DNA of 64,000 bases from Saprospiraceae bacterium (GCA_022842725.1 JALHOZ010000021.1:1-64000); one strand, 5' to 3'; counted from the stretch's first letter, positions 47,793 through 57,416 are shown. A program made the numbers and translations. Notes: generated by a model from the sequence alone, not told the origin.

Positions 47793-47800
47793 CAAATATA
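47793..47800 (-). promoter_or_regulatory. -7 box (TATATTTG) for the S24-type regulator
   Basis: TAnnTTTG match on the minus strand, 24 bases before the ATG at 47769, next to a very AT-rich stretch to about 47880. Confidence 0.6.
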
Positions 47801-48065
47801 AAACAAAATATATATAAAATTAAAATAATATGTATTTTTTTTAAATATTATACTTTATATATACTAATAGTTTATATACATGATGGTCATCCGGTTGGTT
47901 TTTGGCTGCTTGCAACGTACCCTCTACCCATTTTAAATCAAAAACCGCTCGTTTTTATACAAAAATCAAACAGCAGACCCTTTTGAAAGACCTTTTTTAT
48001 ATAAAATTAGTATTTTCCGGAATGGATGATTTGTATCAATTGGTTACAATTTCCTATTAAAATTG

Positions 48066-48073
48066 TACTTTTG
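48066..48073 (+). promoter_or_regulatory. -7 box (TACTTTTG) for asnS
   Basis: TAnnTTTG match ending 29 bases before the asnS ATG. It lies within the extended reading frame that starts at TTG 48063, so that upstream TTG is not the real start. Confidence 0.65.
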
Positions 48074-48101
48074 TCTTTTTTTTCGAAAAATCCCATATTT
48101 T

Positions 48102-49535
48102 ATGTCTAAAAGAACACGAATCAAGGATATTTTATCAGCAACACCGGGTCAGGACCATACGGTCATGGGCTGGGTCAGAACATTCAGAAATAATCAGTTT
48201 ATCGCTTTAAATGACGGTTCCTGTCTGGCAAATCTTCAGATAGTGGTCGATTTTGAAAATGAGGACCCAACTTTGTTAAAACGAATCACCACGGGAGCAG
48301 CCATCAAAATCGATGGTGAACTGATCGCCTCCCAGGGCAAAGGTCAAACGGTCGAACTGACAGCCAAAAATATCGAGATCCTGGGTGATTGTGATCCGGA
48401 GGTCTACCCTCTTCAACCTAAAAGACATAGTCTGGAATTCCTGAGAGAAATTGCTCACCTGAGGTTCAGAACCAATACTTTCAGTGCCATATTCAGGGTA
48501 AGACATACCCTGGCGTATGCTATTCATAAATTTTTTAACGACAGAAATTTTGTCTACCTCCACTCTCCCATTATCACCGGCAGCGATGCGGAAGGTGCCG
48601 GAGAAATGTTTCAGGTGACAACCCTGGATTTGAATAATATTCCCCGGACGGATGAAGGAGATATTCACTTTAAAAAAGATTTTTTTGGTAAAGCGACCAA
48701 TCTTACGGTTTCCGGACAGTTGGAAGCGGAGCTGGCAGCCCTTGCCCTTTGTGACGTGTATACCTTCGGACCGACGTTCAGGGCTGAAAACTCCAATACT
48801 ACAAGACATCTCGCTGAGTTTTGGATGATAGAGCCGGAAGTGGCCTTTAATGATCTGAATGACAATATGGATCTGGCTGAAGATATGTTGAAATATCTGA
48901 TTCAATATGTTTTGGACCACTGTCAGGAAGACTTATTGTTTTTGGAACAAAGACTGGTAGAAGAAGAAAAACAAAAACCTCAGCAAGACCGTTCTGAAAT
49001 GTCTTTGATTGAAAAGCTGAAATTTTGTTTGGCCCATCCTTTTGAAAGACTGACATATACAGAAGCCATTGAAATATTAAAAAATTCCACGCCTAATAAA
49101 AAAGGTAAGTTCCAATATCCGATCGAAAAATGGGGTGCTGACCTGCAATCCGAACACGAACGATATCTTGTTGAAAAACATTTTAAAAAGCCGGTGATTC
49201 TGACCAACTACCCGAAAGAAATCAAAGCTTTTTACATGAGACTTGATGAAGGAGAAAAAACCGTGCGCGCTATGGACGTTTTGTTTCCGGGCATCGGTGA
49301 AATCATCGGTGGATCGCAAAGAGAGGAACGATATGACGTTTTGCTCCGCAGAATGGAAGAAATGCATATTCCGGCTGAAGAGATGTCCTGGTTTCTGGAT
49401 ACCCGAAGATTTGGTACCGTGCCACACGCAGGATTTGGATTGGGATTCGAACGTCTTGTGCTATTTGTGACCGGCATGACCAATATCCGTGATGTGATTC
49501 CGTTCCCGAGGTTTCCCGGTAATGCAGAATTCTAA
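48102..49535 (+). CDS. asnS: Asparaginyl-tRNA synthetase
   Basis: Class IIb aminoacyl-tRNA synthetase. The N-terminal OB anticodon-binding domain is [21 protein letters not shown] (about 18-38); motif 2 is [21 protein letters not shown]; motif 3 is [15 protein letters not shown] at the C-terminus. The Asn-type sequence is supported by [13 protein letters not shown]. The frame is open to a TTG at 48063, but the ATG at 48102 ([17 protein letters not shown]) matches the family start and lies behind the promoter box. Its stop is 3 bases before the left end of the MITE. Confidence 0.97.
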   Translation: MSKRTRIKDILSATPGQDHTVMGWVRTFRNNQFIALNDGSCLANLQIVVDFENEDPTLLKRITTGAAIKIDGELIASQGKGQTVELTAKNIEILGDCDPEVYPLQPKRHSLEFLREIAHLRFRTNTFSAIFRVRHTLAYAIHKFFNDRNFVYLHSPIITGSDAEGAGEMFQVTTLDLNNIPRTDEGDIHFKKDFFGKATNLTVSGQLEAELAALALCDVYTFGPTFRAENSNTTRHLAEFWMIEPEVAFNDLNDNMDLAEDMLKYLIQYVLDHCQEDLLFLEQRLVEEEKQKPQQDRSEMSLIEKLKFCLAHPFERLTYTEAIEILKNSTPNKKGKFQYPIEKWGADLQSEHERYLVEKHFKKPVILTNYPKEIKAFYMRLDEGEKTVRAMDVLFPGIGEIIGGSQREERYDVLLRRMEEMHIPAEEMSWFLDTRRFGTVPHAGFGLGFERLVLFVTGMTNIRDVIPFPRFPGNAEF

Positions 49536-49538
49536 GTA

Positions 49539-49767
49539 GGGTCTGCTGAAAAACACAAAAAATACTAAAAATCAATATCTTATGTTCAATTTTCATGTAT
49601 GTAAGTGCATTCCTTTTACAACATTATATTGAAATTTCGTGCGTCTAAGTTCCTTACTAAACTTGTTTTTTGTTAGCCAGCAATAAACCATCTTCTGCGT
49701 TTAAGGCAAATCGTCCCGAAAACTTTCGGGATGAATCTGATTCATTGCTGACTTTTTCAGCAGACCC
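49539..49767. mobile_element. MITE-like element, 229 bp, with 15-bp perfect terminal inverted repeats
   Basis: Ends are GGGTCTGCTGAAAAA (49539-49553) and its exact inverse TTTTTCAGCAGACCC (49753-49767). The dinucleotide TA flanks both sides (49537-49538 and 49768-49769), as expected for a TA target duplication. The interior has no transposase frame and carries a CCCGAAAACTTTCGGG hairpin. A solitary copy of the left end occurs at 13339. Confidence 0.82.
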
Positions 49768-49769
49768 TA

Positions 49770-50048
49770 CGTCCGGGTTCTGAATTTTCGGATCAAAAAA
49801 CATACATCATTACTTCCGTGTGATTGGTTTTTATAAACTATCCCCTTTCCTGATCTCAAATGAGGTTATGGTTTGTTTATAACAGCTGAGGGTCGTCATC
49901 ACATATCCATACGGCAAATCCCTGCGATAGGGATGGTAGCGGACACGACCGCAACGTAGTGGAGGGAAGTAAAGCGGACAGCGCGACCCGAAGGGGATCG
50001 CCCAAAAAATTGTGTACAATAAATTTCCCAAAAAAAAATTACCTTTTA
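49770..50048. other. GC-richer structured intergenic segment
   Basis: Between the MITE and the serine hydrolase gene. It contains short inverted repeats (TCCCTGCGATAGGGA near 49918 and a GCGCGACCCGAAGGGGATCGCCC-like stretch near 49981) and is much richer in G+C than its surroundings. It resembles the REP-like intergenic sequences seen in Bacteroidota. No gene recognised. Confidence 0.45.
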
Positions 50049-51362
50049 TCAGTTACCTGCTTTTACAAATCTGGAGGTTGTGAATGTGCCGTCCGTGAAG
50101 TGTATGGAAAAAAGGTATATTCCTACAGCAAGTTGGGAAACGTCCACTTTTTGTGTCAAAACGGATGCCGGTAATTTTATCTCTTTGACCACAACCCCGT
50201 TGGCCTGAAACAAAGATATTTTTTGAATCTCTTTTGAAGATGTAATCATCACCTCTCCGTGGGCAGGATTGGGTGTCACCGTCATTTTTGACGTGACCTC
50301 ATCGGTAGTGGAGGTGGGACACTGAATTTCGTTAAATCGGGCCCAAATCTCATCGTTCAACAAAAACGGGACCGGCAAATCCCCGGTATAATTGCCCATT
50401 CTGATCATCACCAGATTTTGAGACGGTACAACATTGAGAAATTGTCCGTTTTTGCCCAATGCTGAATACATATCGGCAGGAGCATTCAAAAACAAAGATC
50501 TGTTGTATACAATCTGGCTGCCGGGCAACATGGCTTTGTCTTTGCCGTTGAGCCACCACAAATAACCATAGGATAGGTTGATATCCTGAGAGGTATTGAC
50601 CATCTCATTCCAATAGGTTTTATCTTTCATAACCTCCAGATTTCCCCAATTGCCCTGGTTGAGCACAAGGGAGCCAAATCGGGCCATAGATCTGGGTTTG
50701 CTGAAAAATACATTGTTAAAGTCTATTTTGACAAACAACCCGGACATTCCGGTTTTGGTAAACAATTGCTGATTGCCAAAAACATTGAGGTTTTGCCCTG
50801 TTGCATTGGTGATTACTTTGTCCAATAAGGTGTACGGACCATTGTGGTAAGCCCATCGGGTACCGGCATCTGCTTTATATTTCAGACATTCCGGATTGGT
50901 ACAAAACCCGTCACCGGTGCCATCGTCCAATCCCGACGTCATGGTGAGTTGGTTGCGCACGGTGATCATATCTTCTTTGGCAAGGGGCAACGATGTCCAG
51001 CCTGTACCGAGATATTCTGAAGTTTTGTCACTGATGTCAAGTTTATCCTGCTCCTGTGCCAAACCGACCAAAAACGAGGTAAGGGTTTTTCCGGCAGAAG
51101 CCCAATACCACATACTGTCCTTGGTAAACGTACCAAAATATTTTTCCAGGACGATCTTTCCATCTTTTAAAACGATAAATGCTTTGGAATCCTGTTCCTG
51201 CAGGTAATTGTAAAGCGCCGGTATTTTGTCTGTACACCATCCTAATGAAGCAGGATCAACGGTCTCCCAATTGTCATTATTGACCGGAGGAAAATAATAG
51301 TTTTGAGCTTCAGGATTCCCTTTTCCAATCAGGAAAAAAACGACTAACCATACCAAACGCAT
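50049..51362 (-). CDS. T9SS-exported class C beta-lactamase-family serine hydrolase
   Basis: The signal peptide ends near residue 19 (GKGNPEAQ). The serine hydrolase domain has S89xxK92 (SAGK) and the tyrosine motif Y172-H-N174 (YHN), so both catalytic elements of the class C beta-lactamase/D-aminopeptidase/esterase fold are intact. The last ~85 residues (MTVTPNPAHGEVMITSS ... VGIYLFSIHFTDGTFTTSRF) are a T9SS type A sorting domain. The substrate may be an ester or peptide; penicillinase activity is not implied. Confidence 0.9.
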   Translation of the reverse strand: MRLVWLVVFFLIGKGNPEAQNYYFPPVNNDNWETVDPASLGWCTDKIPALYNYLQEQDSKAFIVLKDGKIVLEKYFGTFTKDSMWYWASAGKTLTSFLVGLAQEQDKLDISDKTSEYLGTGWTSLPLAKEDMITVRNQLTMTSGLDDGTGDGFCTNPECLKYKADAGTRWAYHNGPYTLLDKVITNATGQNLNVFGNQQLFTKTGMSGLFVKIDFNNVFFSKPRSMARFGSLVLNQGNWGNLEVMKDKTYWNEMVNTSQDINLSYGYLWWLNGKDKAMLPGSQIVYNRSLFLNAPADMYSALGKNGQFLNVVPSQNLVMIRMGNYTGDLPVPFLLNDEIWARFNEIQCPTSTTDEVTSKMTVTPNPAHGEVMITSSKEIQKISLFQANGVVVKEIKLPASVLTQKVDVSQLAVGIYLFSIHFTDGTFTTSRFVKAGN

Positions 51363-51388
51363 ATATAAAATATTTTAAAAATTACTTT

Positions 51389-51778
51389 TTACGTTTCCGA
51401 TTGTTTGTTTTTGACAGCATCGGCGTCATACCTGACCATGAGGTTGATCCACAGTGACCGCGAACATCTCAACAACGGAAAATAAACCAACAGCGCTACG
51501 ATCACCAAAACGCCCATAGCTGCATTGACCGTCATGCCAAAGCCGATGATACAAAGTCCGACCACACCCAGGAAAAAAAATCCCGATACGATATAAGATA
51601 AAAACATGGCGCCGTAATAAAATCCAGGTTCGGGAAGAAACGACTGACCACATTCGGGACAATTTTCAGGCATGTCTACCGGTTTTGCAAAAGAAAATGG
51701 TTTGATGTACAGATCTCCCTGCTGACAGCGCGGACATTTGCACATAAACGTGTTGGTGATAAAACTTCTTTTAGACAT
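51389..51778 (-). CDS. DUF983 membrane protein with zinc-ribbon-like cysteines
   Basis: A short N-terminal metal-binding region with C15PRC18 and C40PEC43 is followed by two hydrophobic helices (YGAMFLSYIVSGFFFLGVVG and ALLVYFPLL). This is the architecture of the DUF983 family. The function is unknown. It lies 79 bases downstream of purE on the same strand and may be read from the pur transcript. No T9SS or catalytic motif. Confidence 0.85.
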   Translation of the reverse strand: MSKRSFITNTFMCKCPRCQQGDLYIKPFSFAKPVDMPENCPECGQSFLPEPGFYYGAMFLSYIVSGFFFLGVVGLCIIGFGMTVNAAMGVLVIVALLVYFPLLRCSRSLWINLMVRYDADAVKNKQSET

Positions 51779-51857
51779 ATATTTTGAATAAGGGTTTAAT
51801 GTGAATATTGTACTTATAAAACAAAATAAAAATGATGTTGGGGGCGATTTTTTTTAC

Positions 51858-52358
51858 TTATGACCTCTCCTTATCCATTTTTTCTGCTTTGGCCATCACC
51901 TGTTCTTTTAAATCATTTTTGTAGTCGGCCACTTTTTGTAATAAGGCCACATCACTCGTCCCCAGGATACTGGCAGCCAAAATACCTGCATTTTTGGCGG
52001 CATTGAGGGCTACGGTGGCTACCGGGATCCCGTTAGGCATTTGTAATATCGACAGGATTGAATCCCAACCATCCAATGAGTTGGAAGATTTGACCGGAAC
52101 GCCTATCACCGGCAAGGGCGTGATGGAGGCTACCATACCCGGAAGGTGTGCTGCGCCTCCTGCTCCGGCGATGATGACACGAATGCCTCTGCCTGCGGCA
52201 GATTTGGCAAAGTCAAACATGCGTTCGGGTGTCCTGTGCGCAGAAACGATGGATATTTCAAAAGGAATACCAAAATATTCCAACATGTTGGCTGCTTCCT
52301 GCATGACCGGAAGATCAGAATCGGAGCCCATGATGACGGAGACAATGGGTGAGTTCAT
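51858..52358 (-). CDS. purE: N5-carboxyaminoimidazole ribonucleotide mutase
   Basis: Class I PurE; moves the carboxylate from N5-CAIR to C4 to give CAIR in purine synthesis. The [10 protein letters not shown] motif (11-20), [13 protein letters not shown] and the [25 protein letters not shown] segment identify the family. Length (166 aa) is normal. It follows purK by 7 bases, so PurK supplies its substrate from the same operon. A large opposite-strand reading frame over this locus is a shadow. Confidence 0.97.
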   Translation of the reverse strand: MNSPIVSVIMGSDSDLPVMQEAANMLEYFGIPFEISIVSAHRTPERMFDFAKSAAGRGIRVIIAGAGGAAHLPGMVASITPLPVIGVPVKSSNSLDGWDSILSILQMPNGIPVATVALNAAKNAGILAASILGTSDVALLQKVADYKNDLKEQVMAKAEKMDKERS

Positions 52359-52365
52359 AGGTTAT

Positions 52366-53529
52366 TTATTTATTTCCCGAGGTACCGGGACTGTTAACAA
52401 TGACATGTTGATACAAATCAGCGGCTATTTTTTTGACTTTTTTGAGTTCTTTGCCGATGATGGTGATATGTCCCATCTTGCGAAAGGGTTTGGTCGTGGA
52501 TTTTCCGTAAAGGTGGGCGTACACGCCTTGTCGTTTGAGGGCATCTTCCAATCCTTCGTAGTTTGTCGGACCTTCAAATCCTTCGGCTCCCAGGAGATTG
52601 ACCATAGCAGCAGCGTGATGTGCTTCGGTGCTGCCCAGAGGCATGCCTGTGATGGCTCTGAGGTGGTTTTCGTACTGAGACGTGTAATTGGCCTCAATCG
52701 TGTGGTGTCCGCTGTTGTGCGGTCTGGGTGCCACCTCGTTGACCAGGACATTATTTTGAGTGTCTACAAACATTTCGACGGCCAGCAAACCGACGATGCC
52801 GAGTTTTTCGGCGACATGGATGGCCAATCGGGTGACTTCTTCACTCAGCTGAAAACTGATATCTGCCGGGGCAAACAAAAACTCCACGAGATTGGCTGTA
52901 GGATGAAACTCCATCTGTACCGGTGGGAAAGCTTTGAGGTCACCGGCTTCATTTCTGACGACGATGACGGAGATTTCCTCACGAATATCGACTTTGGACT
53001 CCACCACGGAAGGCAAGTCAAACAGATTTTTGAGGTCTTCTTCTGTGCGGACGACCTGTACGCCTCTGCCGTCGTAGCCTTCTTTGCGCAATTTCTGCAC
53101 AAAAGGCAGTTTGACGTGACCGTCGGTGATGGCTTTGCGCAATTCTGCTGCATCGGCAAACAAAAGAAAGTCGGCGGTAGGAATGGAAAAACCTTCGTAA
53201 AACATTTTTTGCAGTCCTTTGTCGCGTATGAGTTTGAGCACAGAAGGTTGTGGAAATACTTTTTTGCCGGTGGCTTCCAGTTTTTCGAGGGCTTCGACAT
53301 TGACATTTTCAATCTCGATGGTAATGATATCGACCCCTTCTCCAAAACTTAGCACATCCTGGTACGAAGTGATATCTCCCGTCACAAAATGTTGACAAAC
53401 GATGCGGGCGGGGCAATCCTCACTTTTTTCCATGATGGTCATGGGCAAATGTTTGACGCTGCCGGCCTGATACAACATCTTACCCAATTGTCCGCCGCCT
53501 AATATTCCTATTTTTTGTTGTGTATCCAT
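52366..53529 (-). CDS. purK: N5-carboxyaminoimidazole ribonucleotide synthetase
   Basis: ATP-grasp enzyme that carboxylates AIR with bicarbonate to give N5-CAIR. N-terminal IGILGGGQLGKMLYQA, ATP-grasp segments LRKEGYDGRGVQVV and SVIVVRNEAGD, and the ending ALLAVEMFVDTQNNVLVNEVAPRPHNSGHHTIEA are typical PurK. Length (387 aa) is normal. It sits 12 bases after holA and 7 bases before purE. Confidence 0.96.
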   Translation of the reverse strand: MDTQQKIGILGGGQLGKMLYQAGSVKHLPMTIMEKSEDCPARIVCQHFVTGDITSYQDVLSFGEGVDIITIEIENVNVEALEKLEATGKKVFPQPSVLKLIRDKGLQKMFYEGFSIPTADFLLFADAAELRKAITDGHVKLPFVQKLRKEGYDGRGVQVVRTEEDLKNLFDLPSVVESKVDIREEISVIVVRNEAGDLKAFPPVQMEFHPTANLVEFLFAPADISFQLSEEVTRLAIHVAEKLGIVGLLAVEMFVDTQNNVLVNEVAPRPHNSGHHTIEANYTSQYENHLRAITGMPLGSTEAHHAAAMVNLLGAEGFEGPTNYEGLEDALKRQGVYAHLYGKSTTKPFRKMGHITIIGKELKKVKKIAADLYQHVIVNSPGTSGNK

Positions 53530-53541
53530 ACGATTTGCTGA

Positions 53542-54579
53542 TCAATAAATAGCCATCTTTTTTGCCATGGTCAATTCCTGTTCAAAAAATATGGCTAAAA
53601 GTATTTCTTTGCTGAGGGCGGCATCGTCATCACTGGAGCCGATACCTTTTCCTTTCATGTCCGCTTCCATCAGCGAACGAAGGATATTTTTGATGCTGTC
53701 TCTTGAATAATTTTTGGCTGCCGTCCGGTAATCTTTGACAAAATATACGGTAGAAATCCCCAACATTTTGGCCAGAACGGGATCACTTTCTTTGAAGTGG
53801 GTGCTTGCGATCAATACTTTGTAAAAAAACGAATGCAGCTGTGCCACCATAGGAATGAGAAAACCGCTTTTGTTGGCTTGTGCAAAATAATCGATGATAA
53901 GGGCTGCCTTTGAAAAGTTTTTTTCGCCGAAAGCATTGGAGAGTTCGAATACATTAAACTCCTTGATGACACCTACCTGGTCTGCTATGAGGTCCCGCGT
54001 GATTTTGCCACCTGAAGGCAGGCCGATACAAATTTTGTCGAGTTCATTGGTGATTTTGGAAAGGTCGCTGCCTACGTAATCGGTTACGAGGTCCGCTGCT
54101 GCTGAATCGATGGTAAATCCTTTGCTGCGAATGTATTGGGTCACCCATGCGGCAATCTGATTTTCGTAGAGCGGTTTGGACTCAAATACGAGGGCAGACT
54201 TTTCGAGGGCTTTATAAAATTTTGTTCTTTTGTCCGGTTTTTTGTACTTGTGGCAAAAAACCAGAATGGTATGAGGAGCGGGTTTTTCGAGATACGAGAT
54301 GAGGTCATCCCAACCTTTGAGTTCCTGAGCTTCTTTGATGATGAGCACTTTTTTGTCCGACATCATCGGAAACTGGCGTGCTTCGTCTATGATGGAGCCG
54401 ATTTGGGTATCTTTACCGTAGAGGACCAGTTGGTTGAAAGCTTTTTCGCTTTCGTTGAGCACTTCGGATTCGAGTACGTGGGCGACCTGGTCAATGAAGT
54501 AAGGTTCTTCGCCAAAAAGGAAATAAACCGGTTGATGTTTGCCGGAGCGTATACTTTTGAGAATTTCTTCGAAGGTCAT
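53542..54579 (-). CDS. holA: DNA polymerase III delta subunit
   Basis: Clamp-loader subunit that opens the sliding clamp. Family pattern: PVYFLFGEEPYFIDQV at the N-terminus, GKDTQIGSIIDEARQFPMMSDKKVLII, and the C-terminal collar helices with LSKITNELDKICIGL. It lacks a P-loop, as expected for delta. Length (345 aa) is normal. It is the first gene of the holA-purK-purE run, with a TACTTTTG box 29 bases upstream. Confidence 0.93.
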   Translation of the reverse strand: MTFEEILKSIRSGKHQPVYFLFGEEPYFIDQVAHVLESEVLNESEKAFNQLVLYGKDTQIGSIIDEARQFPMMSDKKVLIIKEAQELKGWDDLISYLEKPAPHTILVFCHKYKKPDKRTKFYKALEKSALVFESKPLYENQIAAWVTQYIRSKGFTIDSAAADLVTDYVGSDLSKITNELDKICIGLPSGGKITRDLIADQVGVIKEFNVFELSNAFGEKNFSKAALIIDYFAQANKSGFLIPMVAQLHSFFYKVLIASTHFKESDPVLAKMLGISTVYFVKDYRTAAKNYSRDSIKNILRSLMEADMKGKGIGSSDDDAALSKEILLAIFFEQELTMAKKMAIY

Positions 54580-54607
54580 GGATGCTGGTAATAGCCGAAA
54601 TGAAGTG

Positions 54608-54615
54608 CAAAAGTA
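54608..54615 (-). promoter_or_regulatory. -7 box (TACTTTTG) for the holA-pur operon
   Basis: TAnnTTTG match on the minus strand, 29 bases before the holA ATG; divergent from the tRNA-Ala promoter 41 bases away. Confidence 0.65.
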
Positions 54616-54656
54616 AAAAAAAAATTCATTTTATTGTGTAAAATGAAAAAGCGTAC

Positions 54657-54664
54657 TACTTTTG
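54657..54664 (+). promoter_or_regulatory. -7 box (TACTTTTG) for tRNA-Ala
   Basis: TAnnTTTG match 16 bases before the tRNA, with ATTG about 20 bases further upstream at -33 position. Confidence 0.7.
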
Positions 54665-54680
54665 TGGGCCAAAATAAAAA

Positions 54681-54754
54681 GGGGAATTAGCTCAGTTGGC
54701 TAGAGCGCTACGCTGGCAGCGTAGAGGTCACCGGTTCGAGCCCGGTATTCTCCA
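54681..54754 (+). tRNA. tRNA-Ala (anticodon GGC)
   Basis: Acceptor GGGGAAT/ATTCTCC (one G-T pair), D arm TAGCTCAGTTGGCTAGAGC, anticodon stem CTACG/CGTAG with loop CTGGCAG (anticodon GGC), T loop GTTCGAGCC. The 3' CCA is not encoded. It marks the boundary between housekeeping genes and the AT-rich accessory region. Confidence 0.96.
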
Positions 54755-54762
54755 CATGAAGG

Positions 54763-54787
54763 AAGCCGTCGGAAGACGGCTTTTTTT
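54763..54787 (+). terminator. Intrinsic terminator of tRNA-Ala
   Basis: AGCCGTC/GACGGCT with a 4-base loop and a seven-T tail, 9 bases after the tRNA. Confidence 0.92.
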
Positions 54788-54987
54788 GTTGGGAGGTGTA
54801 TGGTAATTAGTCTGGGGAATAGTGAGTTATTCATTTTAGAGACATAGAAAGCAGAAAATTGTGAGAGTAGAAGGATTTTCGTTCCAAAATCATTCCATTA
54901 GTAATGAAGCCAGATGTATAATATAACATTTACATTAAACATTATAAAATCAATTTCTAAAATCCGCTGTCACTTGAAGTTATTTTT

Positions 54988-57135
54988 TTATTGATTTATT
55001 AATTCGTTCTTTACCTTTATGAAATTCTCTTCAAAAAAGACCCTTCTTTGATTTCTTAAGTCTTGCCAATTACCTACGTCTGAAAATTGATAAAATTGGT
55101 TTTCATTTATGCCTGAATAATGTTCAATTTGTTGTATTAACCATTTGTCATCAATCTCTTTTAACTTTTTATTTGTTTTACTAACATTTTCTTTAGAAGG
55201 AAGTGGACACAAATTAAAAAGAGCGTTTTTTATGTTTTTTGAGTTTTCAATGTTACTTCTATCAAAGACTGATTGAGGAATTATGTGATCCACATCGGTA
55301 TTACTATTTGGTGTACCCATCAAACTGTTGGTTGCATAAATATGATATACTAGAGTCTTTGCAATAGCAAAAGAAATATCTTCTTCTTCTATTTTGAAAG
55401 AATCATTTATTTGTTTAATAATTTTTAACCAGTTTTGATCTTGGACTATTTCAAATTTTTCAGGTAAAGAAGATAAGCTGCTTAAATTTCTACCTATTTT
55501 GGAATCACTAGATCCCCTCCATTTAAGTGTAACATACTCATAAATAAGTCGATCTGCTAATATTATTGCATTATTTATAAAAATTTTAGTTTTTGTTGAG
55601 TTACTAATTGGTTTTCCTTTCTTTTTAAAATCTGAAAAAACAATAAACAAAAAATTTAAAGCGATAGCATCACTAGTCAAACTTAAATATGTCTGGTTCC
55701 AGGAAGTTAAATATTTAAAGTAGGGAGCATCTGCAAGAACTTTGCCCATTAAATTAAGATCATTGATAAGATCATCAACATCAGATTCCCAATTAATGTC
55801 TTTATTTAATGCAAGTTTATCTACATCTTCCTTCTTTATTCCCATTTCATAGATTCCGCTTAAAATTTTAAAACCAATTGTAAGTTTTTTTTCCAATTCA
55901 TTATTCTTTGAGTAATTAAGTTTTGGAAGTAAAAAATTTAAATCAGAAAGACGTTCATATAATGTTGCAGGATAATCCCATCGGACAGTATTTTCATAGG
56001 TAGTGTTAATTGCTTCATATAGAGGACGTCTGTGCTTCTCTATTTCTTTAGATGGTGAATTCACAGGTATATTCCATGCAGGTTTTGCAGACAAAATTTC
56101 TACAGCGGATAATTTAGTCCCCTCTTTATTTATTAACATAAATATCATCTGGGAATCTGTAGCAGTAATATCTTGCGTTTCTATAATGCCAATTATTGCT
56201 TCTTGCAAACGGTTTTTAATGATCTCAACTACTTTGATGGAATTTGATATATCATCCCAATTTTTTTGAATGAGTAAATTTAAATTTTTTGCATTTATGC
56301 TGTCGAGGGGATGACGACCAATAATAAAATCATAAAAAGTTTTTCTGTCCGGATCGCCTGTTCCATTATCGAAATTATTCTTTAAATATTCATTTATAAA
56401 AGTTGTTAGCTTTTGGCCAGAAAGAACTTTACCACCATCTACCACATATGATAAATTGTTTATGAGTTTTCTAAAATCAAAAGGATTAGTAAATCCGGAT
56501 TTTATCGAAGTTAAGTTATGAGTAATCTGAATAATATACAGTAATTCATTCAAATTACCCCATAAACTCCGATTGTATTCTTCAGAATTCTGAACATCCA
56601 TTTGACTTTCGGCAACTTGAGTTTCAGTTAAGAAATCTGGTTCGGAAAAATCCCCTTGATAGTCTTCTTCAATTGTAGATGTATTTGAGATAGTGGAATA
56701 TGTTTTACCATCGAAAAAAAACTCTGACTTCCCTTCTCTTATTGCATTTGTTTTAGCTTCTTGAAATCCATCTTCGTCGGAATCATTTAAATAATCTGAA
56801 ATTTTTTCCCAAAACTTGTCTTTTATATCTTGTGCTTGATCAGAATTTTTGAAGCCAAAAAATTTTTTTGCCCATGTATAAATATGCTCAGGATTTTGCT
56901 GCATTAAGGTAAGAGCATTTCTTCGTTGGCGTCCATCTAACAACCAACGTGTAGATTTACTTCCAAAACTTTGTTTATTTATTATTGTAACACCTATAGG
57001 GTATGCTTTGAAGACGCTTATTGCCAATTTTAAGTTTTGTTCGAACTTCCAAGTTTGCTTTCGTTGAAAACGAGGATATCTTATGCTATGATCACTTAAG
57101 AATGTTAGAATTGTTTCGGGTCTGACTTGATACAT
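54988..57135 (-). CDS. DUF262/DUF1524 protein (GmrSD-like, candidate defence nuclease)
   Basis: The N-terminal DUF262 domain has YPRFQRKQTWKFEQ (20-33) and the nucleotide-binding DGRQRR (67-72; family DGQQR), with the central motif altered to DGRQR. A long helical middle follows. The C-terminal DUF1524 part has the HNH-type DVDHIIPQSVF (H617) and the later Asn-rich LFNLCPLPSKENVSK. This GmrS-GmrD fused layout occurs in type IV restriction enzymes acting on modified DNA and in related phage-defence proteins such as SspE and BrxU. At 715 residues it fits a single-chain member. The gene is more AT-rich than holA-pur and sits directly beyond tRNA-Ala, consistent with acquisition. No partner gene is adjacent. 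The role in defence is inferred from the family. Confidence 0.85.
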   Translation of the reverse strand: MYQVRPETILTFLSDHSIRYPRFQRKQTWKFEQNLKLAISVFKAYPIGVTIINKQSFGSKSTRWLLDGRQRRNALTLMQQNPEHIYTWAKKFFGFKNSDQAQDIKDKFWEKISDYLNDSDEDGFQEAKTNAIREGKSEFFFDGKTYSTISNTSTIEEDYQGDFSEPDFLTETQVAESQMDVQNSEEYNRSLWGNLNELLYIIQITHNLTSIKSGFTNPFDFRKLINNLSYVVDGGKVLSGQKLTTFINEYLKNNFDNGTGDPDRKTFYDFIIGRHPLDSINAKNLNLLIQKNWDDISNSIKVVEIIKNRLQEAIIGIIETQDITATDSQMIFMLINKEGTKLSAVEILSAKPAWNIPVNSPSKEIEKHRRPLYEAINTTYENTVRWDYPATLYERLSDLNFLLPKLNYSKNNELEKKLTIGFKILSGIYEMGIKKEDVDKLALNKDINWESDVDDLINDLNLMGKVLADAPYFKYLTSWNQTYLSLTSDAIALNFLFIVFSDFKKKGKPISNSTKTKIFINNAIILADRLIYEYVTLKWRGSSDSKIGRNLSSLSSLPEKFEIVQDQNWLKIIKQINDSFKIEEEDISFAIAKTLVYHIYATNSLMGTPNSNTDVDHIIPQSVFDRSNIENSKNIKNALFNLCPLPSKENVSKTNKKLKEIDDKWLIQQIEHYSGINENQFYQFSDVGNWQDLRNQRRVFFEENFIKVKNELINQ

Positions 57136-57330
57136 ATTTGCTAAATTAGTGTTTTTAATTTTTTATAAAAATAAAATAAACCTTTTACAAGTGGTTGATT
57201 TGCCAATTAAGTTTATTTTAATCACAAAGTTTAAAGGCTTTTAGATAACTTATTAACATCCTCCATAAAGTCTTCGAAAATCACTATAACTTATTGATTT
57301 ACAAACAATATTAAAGAATACCCTAAACCT

Positions 57331-57402
57331 TTCTGAACACAAATATAAAAGAGATTCTTGTCAAATAGTATATTTTAGTAAAAAAAAGTGTAAAAAGGGG
57401 GG
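57331..57402 (+). repeat. 72-bp direct repeat, copy 1
   Basis: Begins TTCTGAACACAAATATAAAA and matches 59259-59330 at about 67 of 72 positions. The two copies flank the esterase-TPR gene in direct orientation. Confidence 0.8.
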
Positions 57403-57416
57403 CAGAACCATTTATG

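Noticed and set aside
50049-51362. Serine hydrolase as an antibiotic-resistance beta-lactamase
   Set aside because: The SxxK/YxN fold is shared by many esterases and peptidases, and the T9SS sorting domain points to a general surface hydrolase.
51994-53352. 452-codon plus-strand open frame
   Set aside because: It lies antisense to purE and purK, which have full family motifs and tight operon spacing; the translation is low-complexity and without family features.
54681-54754. tRNA-Ala as an att site with a duplicated 3' end
   Set aside because: No second copy of the tRNA 3' end and no integrase gene were found up to 64 kb, so an integration site is not supported within this window.
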